This document shows, piece after piece, positions 22,563-35,129 of a stretch of DNA of 54,476 nucleotides (position 1 is its first letter; every line of letters starts with the position of its first letter). Position numbers and translations under genes: made by a program. The stretch is from Scenedesmus sp. ARA3 (taxonomy: Eukaryota; Chlorophyta; Chlorophyceae; Sphaeropleales; Scenedesmaceae). The stretch is taken from assembly GCA_004335835.1 (NCBI GenBank), contig RWJK01001584.1:1-54476 (forward strand), written 5' to 3'. The notes under the pieces were generated by a model, which saw only the letters and a program-made list of their open reading frames with translations, was not told where the DNA came from and did no database searches.

Positions 22563-24039
22563 CACAAGAAGAAGCGGGGCAAGTACCTTGGTACTGCAGT
22601 TTGCAGGAGTGAGCAGCCTGAGGTGCATTGCTGCTGCTTGTGCTGCTGACAATGCTGCAGTGTATGCAGATGCGTGGCTGTTATGGAGCAATAACCACCA
22701 GTTACCAAAGTAGGGCCACAAGCCCACCCACTAAGGAGCCAGACAAGGCTCATGGGGTCAATGTGCATGAGGCTATGATTACTGCTGCTGGTTTGGGTTG
22801 CTCTTGGCCACGCACATGCTGCAGCTTGTTTGCCTGCTGCGCACAGCGGTACGTACCGCTGTACCTGAAGTTGTGCAGAAGCTTCAGCAGCTGCTGCTGC
22901 TCTGCTGCTACAGCGTTCAGTGGTTGCCTGGTGTTCAATGGCCAGCAGCACAATGACATGGTGGTGGTCATGTCCTGTCTGCCAGGCTGATTGCAGGCTG
23001 CACAAGGCTGAGGTGGTACTGCTGGCTGAGGCGTGTTGTGCAGTTTCCAGCCACTGCATCCACTGGTGCAAAGGAATGCTTTGCATCCAGTCTGTTCGTG
23101 TACTACATGGTACACTGTGCCGTGAGTTTACAGCATGTCGGCCGTTGTTCTGGCAACCAGATCAGTTAACAGCCCTAGGAACATCTTCTGCTGTCCATGG
23201 GACTCTGATGCTGCCTAGCAGAGCTGCCCTCTACAAGGTGTGATAGCTCACCTAGCCATTATCGCTTTGATCCGGGTTTTTACCAGCTACGATGCTTTTT
23301 TGATGGCGGTTGAAGTCCTGCGGAAGGGGGTTACGCCCCAACTGACTCAAGTTCTGGGAAGGCGTCAGTGACAGGGAGCGTCACTCGCAGGTCGGTCCAG
23401 CCGCAAACAGCTCAAAAGCTTGCTGTGACTCGTTTCATTAAGTTCTGCGTTCTTTGCCGAAACTTTGATACAAAGGCAGAGCAGTACCCAACGGGTTGAT
23501 CCACCAGCTGCCAGGCAGCTCAAAGGAAGCGAAGACAAAGCCAGCCCCAAGGAGACTATTCAAGGTAACCAAGGATCTGAAGCAATAATTCCAGGCTAGA
23601 AGCGCCTGATTCGTTGTGTTGCCCGCCACGGACTGCTGCACGCAATCCCCGCAGTGGCGCTGCGTATCGGCTGCAGTCATCCTTGCACCCCGTCGTATTC
23701 GTCATATGTTTATAGTAAATCATCAGACCTTAGGATGTATTCTTCAGGCGCAATCCCGCACTTCGTTTTGGCCGCAGTGCCAACAGTGCAGGGCCTCGCC
23801 ACCAGATCACGCCCCAGCTGCGGGCACAGCTAGTCTTCACAGCACCTGCTCGAGACATGGTCTTTATTATTTAGGGTAATACCATATGCGTTACTGCGCC
23901 GATCGTTTATGCATGCTGGACTTCCGCTCATGTAGCTGCCCTGGTGTCTGCTCTGCTGCTTGCAGGTTGTACTGCAGGCATCTCTGGGATCCGCACCCAA
24001 CCACTACCAACCCTGAAAAAGACCTGACTGAAAGCAGCC

Positions 24040-24579
24040 ATGCGTAACACGATTGTGGCAGTTTGTCTGCTGCTGTGCCTGGGCGTTGCCCATGCCAGGC
24101 TGACAGCAGCAGGGTGCAATGAGAAGTGCAGGAGAGCCTGTTCGGCGTTAAAGTTGTCCTGCCCCAGGTCACGCAGCAGCCAGGCGCAGGACAACAAGGA
24201 CAACAAAGGCAATGGCAACAATGGCAATAATGGCAACAACGACAACAAAGGCAATGACAACAAGGACAACAAAGGCATCATCAACGACGCATGGAAGAAG
24301 TTCTGTGATGAGGGTAAAAGCTGCACAAGCTGTTTGTTGAACTACAATTCAGTCTGCGGTAAGTGACCAGCAGCTTCCTAGCTGTGCGTCAGCCGAGGAG
24401 TGTGTCAGCCAATTCAGCACAACTGCTGCATGAGGCGTGCACCGTGCATTGCCGCATTCACTGTGTGCATGCTCTGCAGCGGTACAGTCGTCATCATCAA
24501 CCGATACTGCAAGAGACGAGTGCCATGTGTTGATCTGCTGCGGCAGTTGTGCATGGCTCTCTCTAGCCCACAAATGTAC

Positions 24580-24651
<72 letters not shown>

Positions 24652-27600
24652 GCTGCCGCTGCTTACAGACGCCGCCGCCTGCCGTGGACCCCCCTCCCAA
24701 GATCTCCTCAAGACAGCCACCGCGCGCACCGACATCTCATGGGACAGCTGCAGGTCTGATATTTTCCAAACATTTTTTTTGTTTTGGCGGTGAAATGGCT
24801 TGTTATCACTGCATGCAATACACTTCAAATCACGTGCTTGCTGAGTAGGTTCAATGTAGCACCAGCTAAGCATCTCGACATCACATGGGACAGCTGCAGC
24901 TCTGTTTGCGGTTTCGGACGTGACGTGGCTGGCCATCACTGCACACAACACAGTTCAAACACTTGCTGGCTGAGTGAATTCAATTAGCTTTCAGGCTCAG
25001 CACATTACAGTGTCTGATTTCGGACTGACTCTGTCAAACACAGTGTGTTTATCAACAGGCCGGTTGTGTGATTAGCACTTCTTGCACATAGTTATCTACC
25101 ATCAAGCGCAGCAATATTACAATCTACAGGTTCAGAGCTCACACACAAACTCACAGTGGCTTCCTTTCCAATCACCTGCAGGTTTACACTTGTGAGCAGC
25201 CAGTGCAAGAGCGAGTGCAACGGCGACTGCAAATCGGCATGCGGTGGCAATCCTGCCAGGGCAACCTGCACCCTCGAGGCAGGAAAGGCTGTATGGAAGA
25301 TCACAAGCAACGGCGCCTGCACCGGACCTGTGAACACGCCGCCTGCGCGCAAATGCGACGACGGGCCACCAACCAGCAAGGCCGGCAGCACCATCACCTA
25401 CAACTGGAACAGCTGCAGGGAGTTGACCGTTGGCGGAGCCTGTACCACCACAGTGACCTGTTCACCTGGTGAGTGAGTGAGTGAGTGAGTGACTACCCAG
25501 GCAGCTCTGCAGCTCCTGGGTAAGTTAAGGCTAAGAGGGTGTGTGTGGCCAGGGGCGGCGCCCCTGGGCTCCACACCCTCTACCCGTTGCACCTGGTGAG
25601 ATCAGCGGGTGGCTGAACATCAGCTGCCTGTGTCTGCTGCTGGATCAATGTACCAGCTCTGCATTGTGCAATGCTGACGTTCAAGTAGGCTGCTGCTACC
25701 TGCCAGCTGCCGACAACAGATCCCTTTGTTACATGCATATTGTGCAGCAGCCTGCTGCTTTTCTTCTCTGCATGCAAACAGTGTGTGCATGCAGCCAACT
25801 GCACGCAGGCCTGGTGACTCCCGCACTCACATCTGCTGCCACTCCGCTTGCCTCACACCTGCAACCGCAGGCACCACTACCGCGGCAGCTACCGCTACCT
25901 GCACTGACCAGCCGGCACCCTTGGAGCCTAAGTGGGTGGTGACAGACGCTTGTTCAGCCGCTATCCCACCACCCCAGACCTGCACTGCTGTGCCTGTCCT
26001 CGCCAACACGACCTTCCCCAACGGCTGTGCTACTACAATCGGCACCCAGTGCCTTGCGACAGGTGAGCACACATCAGCATGTCAGGGTCTTCAAGCAGGC
26101 ATAGTATTGGAGTGCCCTCCTCCAGACCTGAACATACCTCGAACAACTGCCATTGGCCTGCATGTGTGCGTGTGTGTGTGTGTTGGGGTGGGTGCCCTGG
26201 CGGGTTTGTCACACTCGGAGTAAAACCCGGCAAGTCACAAAAGTGACAATGCATTGTATAAGAGCGATAGGATCTCTATGTACAACACCCATGCCGCGTG
26301 GGTGCAGGTTTGCTGCTTCTGCACAATCTGCATCCTGTTGTAAACCCTGCTGCTGCTGCTGCTGTTGGAGACAGTGGGATGAATTGTAACATTTGAATGT
26401 TATGGGAGTATGCTAGAACTGCTGCAGATGCCATGCTGGGCTGGAATATCACTGCACGCTACTCGGCTGAACTTATAATGCTTGCCGCTCAGCTGCCGTG
26501 TCGCAGCGTGCTGCTCAGCTGCCATGTGGTGGGACGCTGCTCAAGTGGTGTGTTGTAGCGCGCTGCTCTGCGGCTGACATGCTGTTGCTTGCTGCTCAGC
26601 TGGCGTGGTGCCTGCCGCTCAGCTGCCGTGTCGCAGCGTGCTGCTCAGCTGCCATGTGGTGGGGCGCTGCTCAAGTGGTGTGTTGTAGCGCGCTGCTCTG
26701 CGGCTGACATGCTGTTGCTTGCTGCTCAGCTGGCGTGGTGCCTGCTGCTCAGCTGCCGTGTTGCAGCGTGCTGCTCAGCTGTTGTGTGGTGGGGTGGTGG
26801 TCGAGTGGTGCGTTGTGGCGCGCTGCTCAGCGGCTGGCGTGTTGTTGGGTGCTGCTCCGCGGCTAGGTGTTGCTGCTCAGCTGCCGTGTTTTAGCGTGCT
26901 GCTCAGTTGTCGTGTTGCCGAGCGTTTCGCAGGTGGTGTGCTGCTGCGTGCTAGCGAGCTGCCATGTTGCTGCATGCTGCTCAGCTGGTGTTCTGTTGTA
27001 GACGCACAGCTGGCGTGTTGTGTGAGATGATAGTTACATGCGTTTTGGACTGCGCAGTGAGCGTGATGTTCAACACCACAACTTGTGCGCTGCACAGCTG
27101 GCTGGTTGTTGCGCTGCACAGCTGGCGTGTTGTTGGGCGCTGCTCAGCTGGCTGGTGTTGCTGCATCAGCTGACGTGTTTAAGCGTGCTGCACAGTTGTC
27201 GTGTTGCCAAGCGTTGCGCAGCTGGTGTGCTGCTGCGTGCTAGTCAGCTGGTGTGTTGCTGCATGCTGCTCAGCTGGTGTGCTGTTGTAGACGCACAGCT
27301 GGCGTGTTGTTTGAGAGAGGATAGTTACATGCGTTTGGACTGCGCAGTGAGCGTGATGTTCAACACCACAACTTGTGCGCTGCGTAGCTGGCGTGTTGTT
27401 GGGCGCTGCTCAGCTGGCTGGTGTTGTGGACTGTGCCGCTGGTGTTGTGTACCGCGCTGCTGCGCGGCTTGCGTGTTTTTGTGCGCTGCTTAGCTGCCGT
27501 GCTGCTGCATGCTGCTTTGCTGGTAAGTGGTTGCGCATTGCTCGGCTGGTGCTTTGCTGCGCTTTGCTTGTCCGATGTGCTGTTGCACGTTTTTTGGCTG

Positions 27601-27726
27601 GTTAATTGCTCAGATCCAAACATATTAATCCGAAGCGTAGCTGTTGCCCCAAGCACGATTCTCGTCACTGCACTGCTGCTGCAGCCAAAGGCTGGCCACC
27701 ACTGCCTGCAAGATCAGCTGAACATG

Positions 27727-27757
<31 letters not shown>

Positions 27758-30137
27758 ACTGCCTGTCCTGCTGCTGCTGCTGCTGCTGCTTCCGTAGGCT
27801 GTGCTACCGGCTTCTTACCCATCAACAATGTTTCTGCCCCAGCCCCCATCAGCAGCGTTTTTGCCACCTGCACAGCCGCCGGGTGGACCTTCAGTGGCGC
27901 TTGTGTGGGCCCTGCAAAGCTTGTCTTGGAGCTTGTGGGCACTAGCCCCGTTGCATCTGGCTCGATCATAACCTTCAAGGTCACACTGACACAAGCAAAC
28001 ACTGGCGTGGGAGGCAGGGGTGTCATCTTGCAGGCACCTGCAGCAACCAACGTAGCAGTCACGTGCCCAGGGCAACCGTCGACCACGGATGTGTCAGGTG
28101 TTGCGCGGTTCACCTGCACTGTTGGCCAGCTGACAGCACCCATTGGTGCGAGCAACCAGCCGGCTCCCCTGGTCGCCACCATTGTGTTGATTGCATCGGT
28201 CGGAGATCCCACCATCTTGAACATTGTCAACTCACCTCCGCTCACTGTGCCAGTGGCGGGAGCCTTGTGTGGCGGTTTTACCGGCACAGGCACCACAGCC
28301 TACTATGAAGGCTTTGAGGGGCAGCTTGCTGGCCCCAGCGTGACTGGCATATCCACTGTCTTGACAGTAGGGGCTTTCCAAGGTAAGCTGCATGAGTAAC
28401 TCAGAAGTGCAGCCGGCGTGTTGCCACGATTGTTAAGCATGCTGTGACAAGCAGCAGCTGCAACACTAGAATAGATGCAATGAAGCACAACAAAACACAA
28501 TTAAACACAACATCACACAACGTGGAGCAGCGCATGATTGCAGGCTGAACTATTTGGACACTAAGCCAAGCGCGCTGTGACGTGTGTGTGCAGGAAACAA
28601 CATGGCAAGCGTCACAGCCAGCACAGGCGGAGCAGGATCCCTCTGGGGCACTCCGGTTCCAACCAATTTCCCTGTGGCAGGAAAGTTTGTCGCTCAAGTT
28701 GCGGTTTACCTGGACCCCAACGCTGCTATGTACACCACAAGTGGGCTGCAGTTCGTGTACTCCGTGGGCTTGAACAAGCCACCGGCACAGGGTGCTGCAA
28801 GGTCCAGGACCTACCGCTTCAACTTTGGCTGGTGAGGCAGCGCCCTTGCAATGGCAGCTGCAGATGCATGAGTTGCAGCAGATGTGATTGATGGCGGTCC
28901 GCCCAGCATGTGCTTGCCAATGCCCAGCACAGTCCACATAAGCCAACGCGGCATGATGCACTGAGTGCAACGCAGCGCAAGCTTGGGTCTTGTTCATCCT
29001 GGCTATTTCTGGTGTGTACGATTTTTACAGTTCGCCGACAACTCTACGGCAGGCCACCTAGAGCCTTTCAAAATCTTCTGACACAGGATTCTGGTAACTA
29101 ACACTCCCTGTTGTTGCCTGCTGCTGTGCTGCTCCAGGTATGATGCAGCCAACTCTGGCCTGACCTCTCCAAAAAAGACGTTCTGGGTGACTGCCAGCGA
29201 TTCTATCCAGGGCGACCCCAAGTCATTCACAAGGTGCTGCAGCAGCTTTGCTGAATAACAGCTGCGCGAATTTGCTTGCTGAAGATAAAGCACAATCAAC
29301 AACGTCAGGTTGCAGTCATGCAGCACACATCAAATGCATGGCTGCTATGTTTATCTTGCTGCAAAAGATGACACCACACCATAGCAGGCAGTCATGTGCG
29401 CAGCAGCAAACCAGCAGCACGCTTCCCACTGTACGCACACTGCTGTTCTGATATCCGTATTCTTTGCTCGTCCTGCCGCGCAGCAACCGGGTGTCAATCA
29501 CGGAGGCAGGGTGGTACTACCTGCAGATTGCCTTTGTGCGCGAGACCTGCCAGAGTGGGCTGTTTTACCCCACCAACAGCCAGTGTGTGGTTGCACTGAT
29601 GGGAGTGTTCAGGGCGTCCCTGGGCGGTTCATGCGGCAGCACCGTTGCAACTCTGGACAGCTGGAAAATCACGCCCCGCTTTTATGACCAGGCCAATAGC
29701 GTTTCCGACCTCGTGGCAGACCTTGGCGGCGCTCCAACGTGCGTTATTTAGCCCAGTTTGGAGCGTGATTCGCAGCGATCTGTTGATATCTCGAAAGCAG
29801 ATGCATGTGGAACACTGTGGTGTGAACCAATCACAAGCTGCTTTGCTGGAATTTTTGTAATACTCGGCTCACGCATTTAAGCATTGGTTTGTCGTGCTGC
29901 CATTGTTGCCATCTAGTACGCGCCATGATAGTAGCAGATGAGCCTGGCAGAGCACAACAACAGGGTGCTTGGGCTGCTAGAGGATCACTTGCTGACATGC
30001 CGTGCTCACAGCTGGGTGTCGTTTCTGACTTTTGCTGTCGTTGCTGCTGCTACAGCCCTGGCCTCTTCCAGTTCTACAACACGCCAAGCACAACCCTCAG
30101 CGTGGACGCTTTCTCATACACTTCCTTCTCCAACTAA
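24040..30137 (+). CDS. Secreted Cys-rich protein with Ig-like region, unknown function
   Basis: Nine exons: 24040-24358, 24669-24753, 25182-25468, 25871-26062, 27798-28382, 28594-28831, 29138-29233, 29484-29738, 30056-30137. Phases close to give 712 aa. The ATG opens a clear signal peptide (RNTIVAVCLLLCLGVAHA), so the product is secreted or wall-associated. A Cys-rich segment is followed by an N/K/D/G low-complexity stretch (residues ~50-80), then two further Cys-rich modules (QCKSECNGDCKSACGG; TATCTDQPAP) and a sushi-like piece (CATGFLPI, CTAAGWTFSGACV). Exon 5 then resembles a bacterial-type Ig-like fold (ITFKVTLTQANTGVGG, GVARFTCTVG). The C-terminal third (VAVYLDPN, GWYYLQIAFVRETC, CGSTVATLDSWKI) looks beta-rich and may be a ligand-binding sandwich. 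I do not recognise the family. An extracellular matrix or adhesion role is inference from secretion and Cys content. Confidence 0.75.
24780..25010 (+). repeat. Tandem duplication in intron 2 with 3' copy of exon 2
   Basis: About 145 bp repeated twice: each unit pairs a GACATCACATGGGACAGCTG-like exon 2 end (also at 24864) with flanking intron (TGGCTTGTTATCACTGCATG and its variant). It is the only clear junction copy in this gene. Confidence 0.75.
25469..25493 (+). repeat. GAGT microsatellite starting at a splice donor
   Basis: The exon 3 donor GTGAGT is followed by repeated GAGT units (six GTGA periods), so the donor consensus is itself iterated. Confidence 0.9.
26481..27600 (+). repeat. 130-bp and 291-bp tandem repeats in intron 4
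   Basis: A 130-bp unit starts at 26481, 26611 and 26741; the first two differ by about one base. A second unit with TAGTTACATGCG recurs at 27031 and 27322, a 291-bp period. Both are built from a short CAGCTG(C/G)CGTGTTG theme. No coding sense; open frames are by-products. Confidence 0.9.
27728..27790 (+). repeat. (CTG)n tract before exon 5 acceptor
   Basis: Two CTG runs end within about 10 nt of the CCGTAG acceptor at 27797. There is no ordinary pyrimidine tract. Confidence 0.85.
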
Positions 30138-31068
30138 GATGCCAACAGTGGCTGTGGTCACCTTATGACAACAGAGGAGCATCATATGCCAGTTCAAGGG
30201 GTGACTTCCTTGACATCGCGACCTTCGATGGCAAGCAAGCGCTGTGGGTGGTGAGGCTCTGCTGCCTTGTGATGGTGTGGTGTCTGCTGCGGGGTTGCCA
30301 GCTGAGTTGCTGATGAAGACAGGTTGAGCGATACGCGCCGCGTGGCACTGCTGTCTGTCTGAAGGCCCATGGCAGGGCTCCCTGTCTTTGTGGCAGTGCA
30401 GTAAGCTTGAGCAGATGCTAACATGCAGCAGCTGGCAAACTGCACTGCCGTCTGACTGATGCTGTATCACACAGCCGTGTGTGCCCTGTTACGTAACGTT
30501 GCGCTGCAAGTTAAATACACCTCTACTTTTGCTTGTGAAACATCACCGCATTGGCAGATTGCTGCGAAACTGCAGCGGCTGCAGTTGTTTAAGATGTGCA
30601 CATCCTGAGTTCGCATGCTTGTATCACACCGTAGTGCAAAATGTTGTGGGCTGTTGTATCTGCTTGTATGGCACTGAACAGCGCAACTGCACAGTCACCT
30701 AGTCGCTGGCCAGGCACAGTGCAGAGTTGCCTCCATGCTTGATAGCAGCACACCAGGGACAGCCCCACGCTGTGGCATTCGGAGCAGTTCAAAATCTCTA
30801 GCCTGGTGTACTGAAAGACATAACAACGTGCACAATCATGCATGGAGGCCTACATCACCGGTGCTTGATGTCAGGTTTGGCCACTTTACTATTATAACTA
30901 GCGTTAACTACGGGTTTTGCTATTGGATGTGGGTATGGGTGGGTCGGTTCAGGTTTGGGTACGGGGTGTGTGGGCATAAGTGCGTGCAGAGCAGGGTGCT
31001 GCTTGCACAGTGGCACACACCAGCTGCGTGGTTGCTGCACGCAGTAACGCATCTTTTTCTTCATTTTC

Positions 31069-31950
31069 AGCATCTGTGAAGCATGTGTTGCGGCGCGTGC
31101 AGCACCATGCAGAGTTTGTGCTTGGGGAATCTTTGCCAGATGCTGAGCAGATTGGTCATGTCAACACACCGAGCTGCACTGTTGAGCTTGTTAGGCGGTG
31201 GAATTTCAGCATGCCGCCAGCAGCTGCTTTGCCGGGTTGGAAATAGCTGAGCTAAGCTGGCACTTTGTCGCTACTATGCTGCTTGCTGCGTAAGCTGGCA
31301 CAGTTAATCATTTCATGCTGTTGTGGCTAGCTTTGTTTTTGCCCAACAACATGCAGCATGCAAGGTATGTATGGTATGTTGTCGCACAAACAGTGTGTGT
31401 GTGTGTGCCAAGAGCAGGTGGGGTTCAACGCTAGTGGCAGCGGCACAGAAGTGATAATCTTGAAATGGCGGATACGACGTGTTTTGTCAACGCTAGCACT
31501 CCATGTGCTTTGGGTTCAGATGCTTTTCGTATGGGCTTTCAGCTGTTGGTTGGTCATCTAAAGCCAGGTCAGTGTGCTTCTTCTTTTCTTGTTACCAGAG
31601 GGGGAGGGGGGCAAAACTCTACTGGCTCGTCACCTCAGCCTGTGCCCTTGCCCTTGTTACTTGACACACAGATGTGGTGACCATGCAGCTTGTTGGCGGT
31701 GGCTCTATCACACACTGCTTCAGCTGCCATTTCAACAGCCTGTGACATCTGCGGGCAGGCACATGCTTCAGCTGCCATTTCAACAGCCTGTGACATCTGC
31801 GGGCAGGCGCATACTTCATGAAGATCAGCTGCCAGCTGAAGATCCTGTGGCTGTGCATTGCTTTTGAATGTTGGGCAAGGTTGAGCGCCAGGTGGCTGTG
31901 CACAGACTGGAGTCCGGTGTGTGGGACAGGTACACCAATAGGTTTGCTGC
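31069..31950 (+). CDS. Possible small gene or gene remnant, unidentified
   Basis: Exon-like pieces on + strand. 31069-31246 follows a good TTTTCAG acceptor and reads SVKHVLRRVQHHAEFVLG with a stop at 31246. 31465-31567 starts ATG (ADTTCFVNASTPCALG) and ends at a GTCAGT donor. 31672 continues in phase as DVVTMQLVGGGSITHCF and stops soon after. About 31880-31950 reads VERQVAVHRLESGVWD. I cannot join these into one phased model and recognise no family. Could be a decayed gene. Confidence 0.25.
31717..31812 (+). repeat. 48-bp tandem duplication
   Basis: Two nearly perfect 48-bp copies (GCTTCAGCTGCCATTTCAAC onward), units starting at 31717 and 31765. 48 bp is a whole number of codons, but the reading frame here meets TGA. 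Confidence 0.9.
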
Positions 31951-32406
31951 TTGATACAATCAGAGAGTGGTTCTGTGGCAGTAGTGCTGTGTCTGCTTTG
32001 TGTGCTTTGTGTGCTGGAGAAGGGGGTCCTAGTGCACTGCAACGTGTTGACATTACGTCACACCTAATACTTCACTTGTGGGGGAGGGGCAAAGATTAGC
32101 ATGTATGGCTGCTTGCATCAGGAATTAAGATGAAAAGGGTGCATGCATGGAGTTGGGGTAACCGGCAAAGTTGTTACTACCTTGCACTGTTTTGAGTGAG
32201 CTGGCGATGCCCACCAAGTGCGTTGGTTTGAAAGCAAAATCATGCTGCTGCTGATGAAGGTGTGCTGAGGAACGTGCATGTGTACCACACATGCCAATGG
32301 TTTGGGGTTGTCCAGTTTGTCATGATGATGTTGTGGCCTCCAGTTGTGTTGTTGTTCGGTGGATTCGTGGGTCAAGAGCACACAGCATAATGAAGTTTGC
32401 TGTTGA

Positions 32407-32411
32407 TTACA
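32407..32411 (-). terminator. Candidate TGTAA poly(A) signal of the TatD gene
   Basis: TTACA on + gives TGTAA in sense, about 20 nt after the stop of the duplicated terminal segment (32430) and about 225 nt after the main stop (32636). This suggests the copied segment is transcribed as 3'-UTR. Confidence 0.5.
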
Positions 32412-32429
32412 CATTTGTAAAAAGATATC

Positions 32430-32581
32430 TCACACGTCCTGCTGGCTGAGGTGCCCTGCATAGAATGCTAGCATAAGCGCTTCAAAAAGGCTGTCCAGCA
32501 TGCGCTGCGCTGTCTTCATCATGCCCCAGCCCTTCACAGCCGCCACCACCCCGCAGATCTGCAGCAGCCCGCCATCAGTGT
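32430..32581 (-). repeat. 3'-partial copy of TatD terminal exon with stop
   Basis: GGLLQICGVVAAVKGWGMMK and TAQRMLDSLFEA repeat exon 32803-32636 (GGLLEICRVVAGVKGWGMTE) and end in their own stop after SQQDV. Lies downstream of the true stop. Confidence 0.85.
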
Positions 32582-32635
32582 GCGGTTGCTCATAAACATT
32601 GTTGCGCAGGCAACCCCGGAAACCCCACCGAGGCT

Positions 32636-35087
32636 TCACACATCTTGCCGACTTGTCCGAGCTGACAGGCTGACCTGTCCTGCGTAGAAGGCTTCAAAGT
32701 TGTCCAGCATGCGCTGCGCTGTCTCTGTCATGCCCCAGCCCTTCACACCAGCCACCACCCTGCAAATCTCCAACAGCCCGCCATCAATGACCAGCGGCGT
32801 CACCTGCAGTTCAGCAGGAGCAGCAGCAGCAGCAACAAAAGCAGCAAAATTGGTGTCAATACGCAGCAGCCAGCAGCGGTACCTGCAGAGCAGCGTCGCT
32901 GAATCCCGCACACCCCGCTGATCCGACTCGATAAGCAGCCGGTTATCAGGCACAGCAGCAATCCTGGCCGCCAGCTTCTCAGGTGCATTGACAGCATGTC
33001 TGAAGTGGAGGTAGAACACATGTCTACATCCCTACTGCAGACAGCTCATTTCTATAACTATTCATTCGTATCCCACACACAAGTACATCGACTTGTACAA
33101 CAATGGATAACAGCAGCAGCACCTCAGACTAGCAGCAGCAGCAGCAGCAGCGCTGCACCACCCACCTGATCTGACTCAATCAGCAACCGGTCATCAGGCA
33201 CTGCTGCAATCCTCGCCGCCAGCTTCTCTGGCGTCCTTGCATTGATGGCGTGGCTGAAGCTGAAGTAAAACCTGTGCCCTATACCCTTCAGCCTGCAAAA
33301 CCTCGGGATCTCTTCCACTGAACCGCCGTAGCTGTGCAGCATGACCTTAGGAGGGCAGCTGTCAGGGTTGGCTGCTAGTGCGGTGAAGAGCTGCAGCAAG
33401 TGGCCGTAACCGCGCACGCAGTGCATGCTGACTGACCTCTGATACTCTGCTGCTATAGCCACCTGCAGAGAAGGGAGGTGCAAATTGGTAGGCAAAGGAA
33501 ACAGAGGGTGAGATGAGGTGTGGGGGCCGTAGCTGTGCAGCATAACTTTTGGGGGGCTTGCGTGTGGTGTGGCGGCTAGTGCTGGGAAGAGCTGCAGCAG
33601 GTGGCCATAGCCGCGCACGCAGTGCATGCTGACAGGGCGTCGAAACTCCGCTGCTATAGCCACCTGTGGTTTGCATTGCAGATGGACAGACACCGGCAAT
33701 GATACAAGGAGCGAGACGGAGAGTGTGGGGGGTGTGCTGTTTCTGGTGGCAGCGCCTGAAAGAGTCAGAAGAGTGCAGAGCAGCATGACCTTGGGAGGGC
33801 AGCTGTCAGGGTTGGCTGCTAGTGCGGTGAAGAGCTGCAGCAAGTGACCATAGCCGCGAACGCAGTGCATGCTTACGGGCCTCTGATACTCTACTGCTAT
33901 GGCCACCTGCAGAGGTGGGAGTTGCAAGTCGGCAGAGACCCACGTCAAAACAATAAACGAATGAATGAATGAGCTACGCGTGGTGTGTTCACACTTAACA
34001 CCCGCGTAGGTTGAGGAAGGGGACGTGTGTGGCGATGAGGGTACCTCATGCGCCTCCACGCCTCCTACCATCAACATCAACACAAGGAGTGAGATAAAAA
34101 GTCTCAAGTCGCAAGAAGTTTAGTGGGCAGCTGCATGTGGCGGTAATGTAATATGACAGAATTAAAGCAATGTAAAAACAGAGTCAAAACAGTGCAGAGC
34201 AGCGCGACCTTTGGTGGGTAAGCGCCGGGTGCGGATGCTGGCCAGCACCATGGTGCTGAATATGGCTGCAGCAGGTGGCCGTAGCCACAAAGGCAAAGCA
34301 TGCTGCTGCTTCTGCTGCTGCCGCTGCTGCTGCTGCTGCTGCTGCTGGCCTCACCTGCCGCTCCACCAGCTCTAGTTGGTGCTGCAGTGACGTCTTGGCC
34401 TTGCTGCCGGGGATGAGTGCTGCCCTGTCAAGGCCAATCTCTGCAGCAGCAGCGGCAGCAGCAGCAGAAGCAGCAGTGAAAACTAGTCAACACCCCTTCA
34501 AAAGCACGTGTTGGCGCAGCGAATGCGCGTAAGCTTGCAGGCAGGCCACAGGCGGTACAGCCGTACAGAAGCAGCTATATGCTGAGTTAGGCATCCCGCA
34601 GAGTGACACAAGGTCAAGCGACGCAGTGCCATGTAAACATAGACGCTGTGCAAATGACAGCTGCAGTGGCAATGGTAAAGCCAGCAACAGCTTGCAACCT
34701 GCAACTGGAGATTGAGCTACCAAGCATGCACACAGGTAACACACAGCTGAACAGGCTGCTGCTGCTGCTGCTGCTGCAGCCATGACACCAGAAGACAATG
34801 CAGACAGCTGCCGCAGCGCGCAACTGCTGATTGAGCACCAAATAAGCACAGAGTAGCTGTACCAGCCAACACTCACCACCAACAAACGCGTGTGGCATCT
34901 GCTGCAGCAGCTGCCTCAGCCGCCCCTCCCACTCCTGCTGGGGCACCACCCGCAGCCCTGAGCCCAGGTGCGACTGCTGCTGCTGCTGCTGCTGCTGCTG
35001 TTCATGCTCCTGCTGCTGCTGCTGCTGCTGATGGGTTGCTTCTTGGGCACTGTGGATGCCAGCAAATGCCCCTCCAGCTCCTGCTGG

Positions 35088-35129
<42 letters not shown>

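Larger units (their letters stand above)
21951..24039. other. 3' flank of the Gln-rich gene and promoter region of the secreted gene
   Basis: No convincing gene. It holds the terminal-exon copies at 22082-22199 and about 22383-22445 and a TGTAA at 22558. Open frames here show no recognisable domain or consistent splice phase. The last few hundred bases should include the promoter of the gene starting at 24040. Confidence 0.5.

Noticed and set aside
22394..23086. 230-aa minus ORF downstream of the Gln-rich gene
   Set aside because: No domain, no consistent splice sites, overlaps decayed terminal-exon copies.
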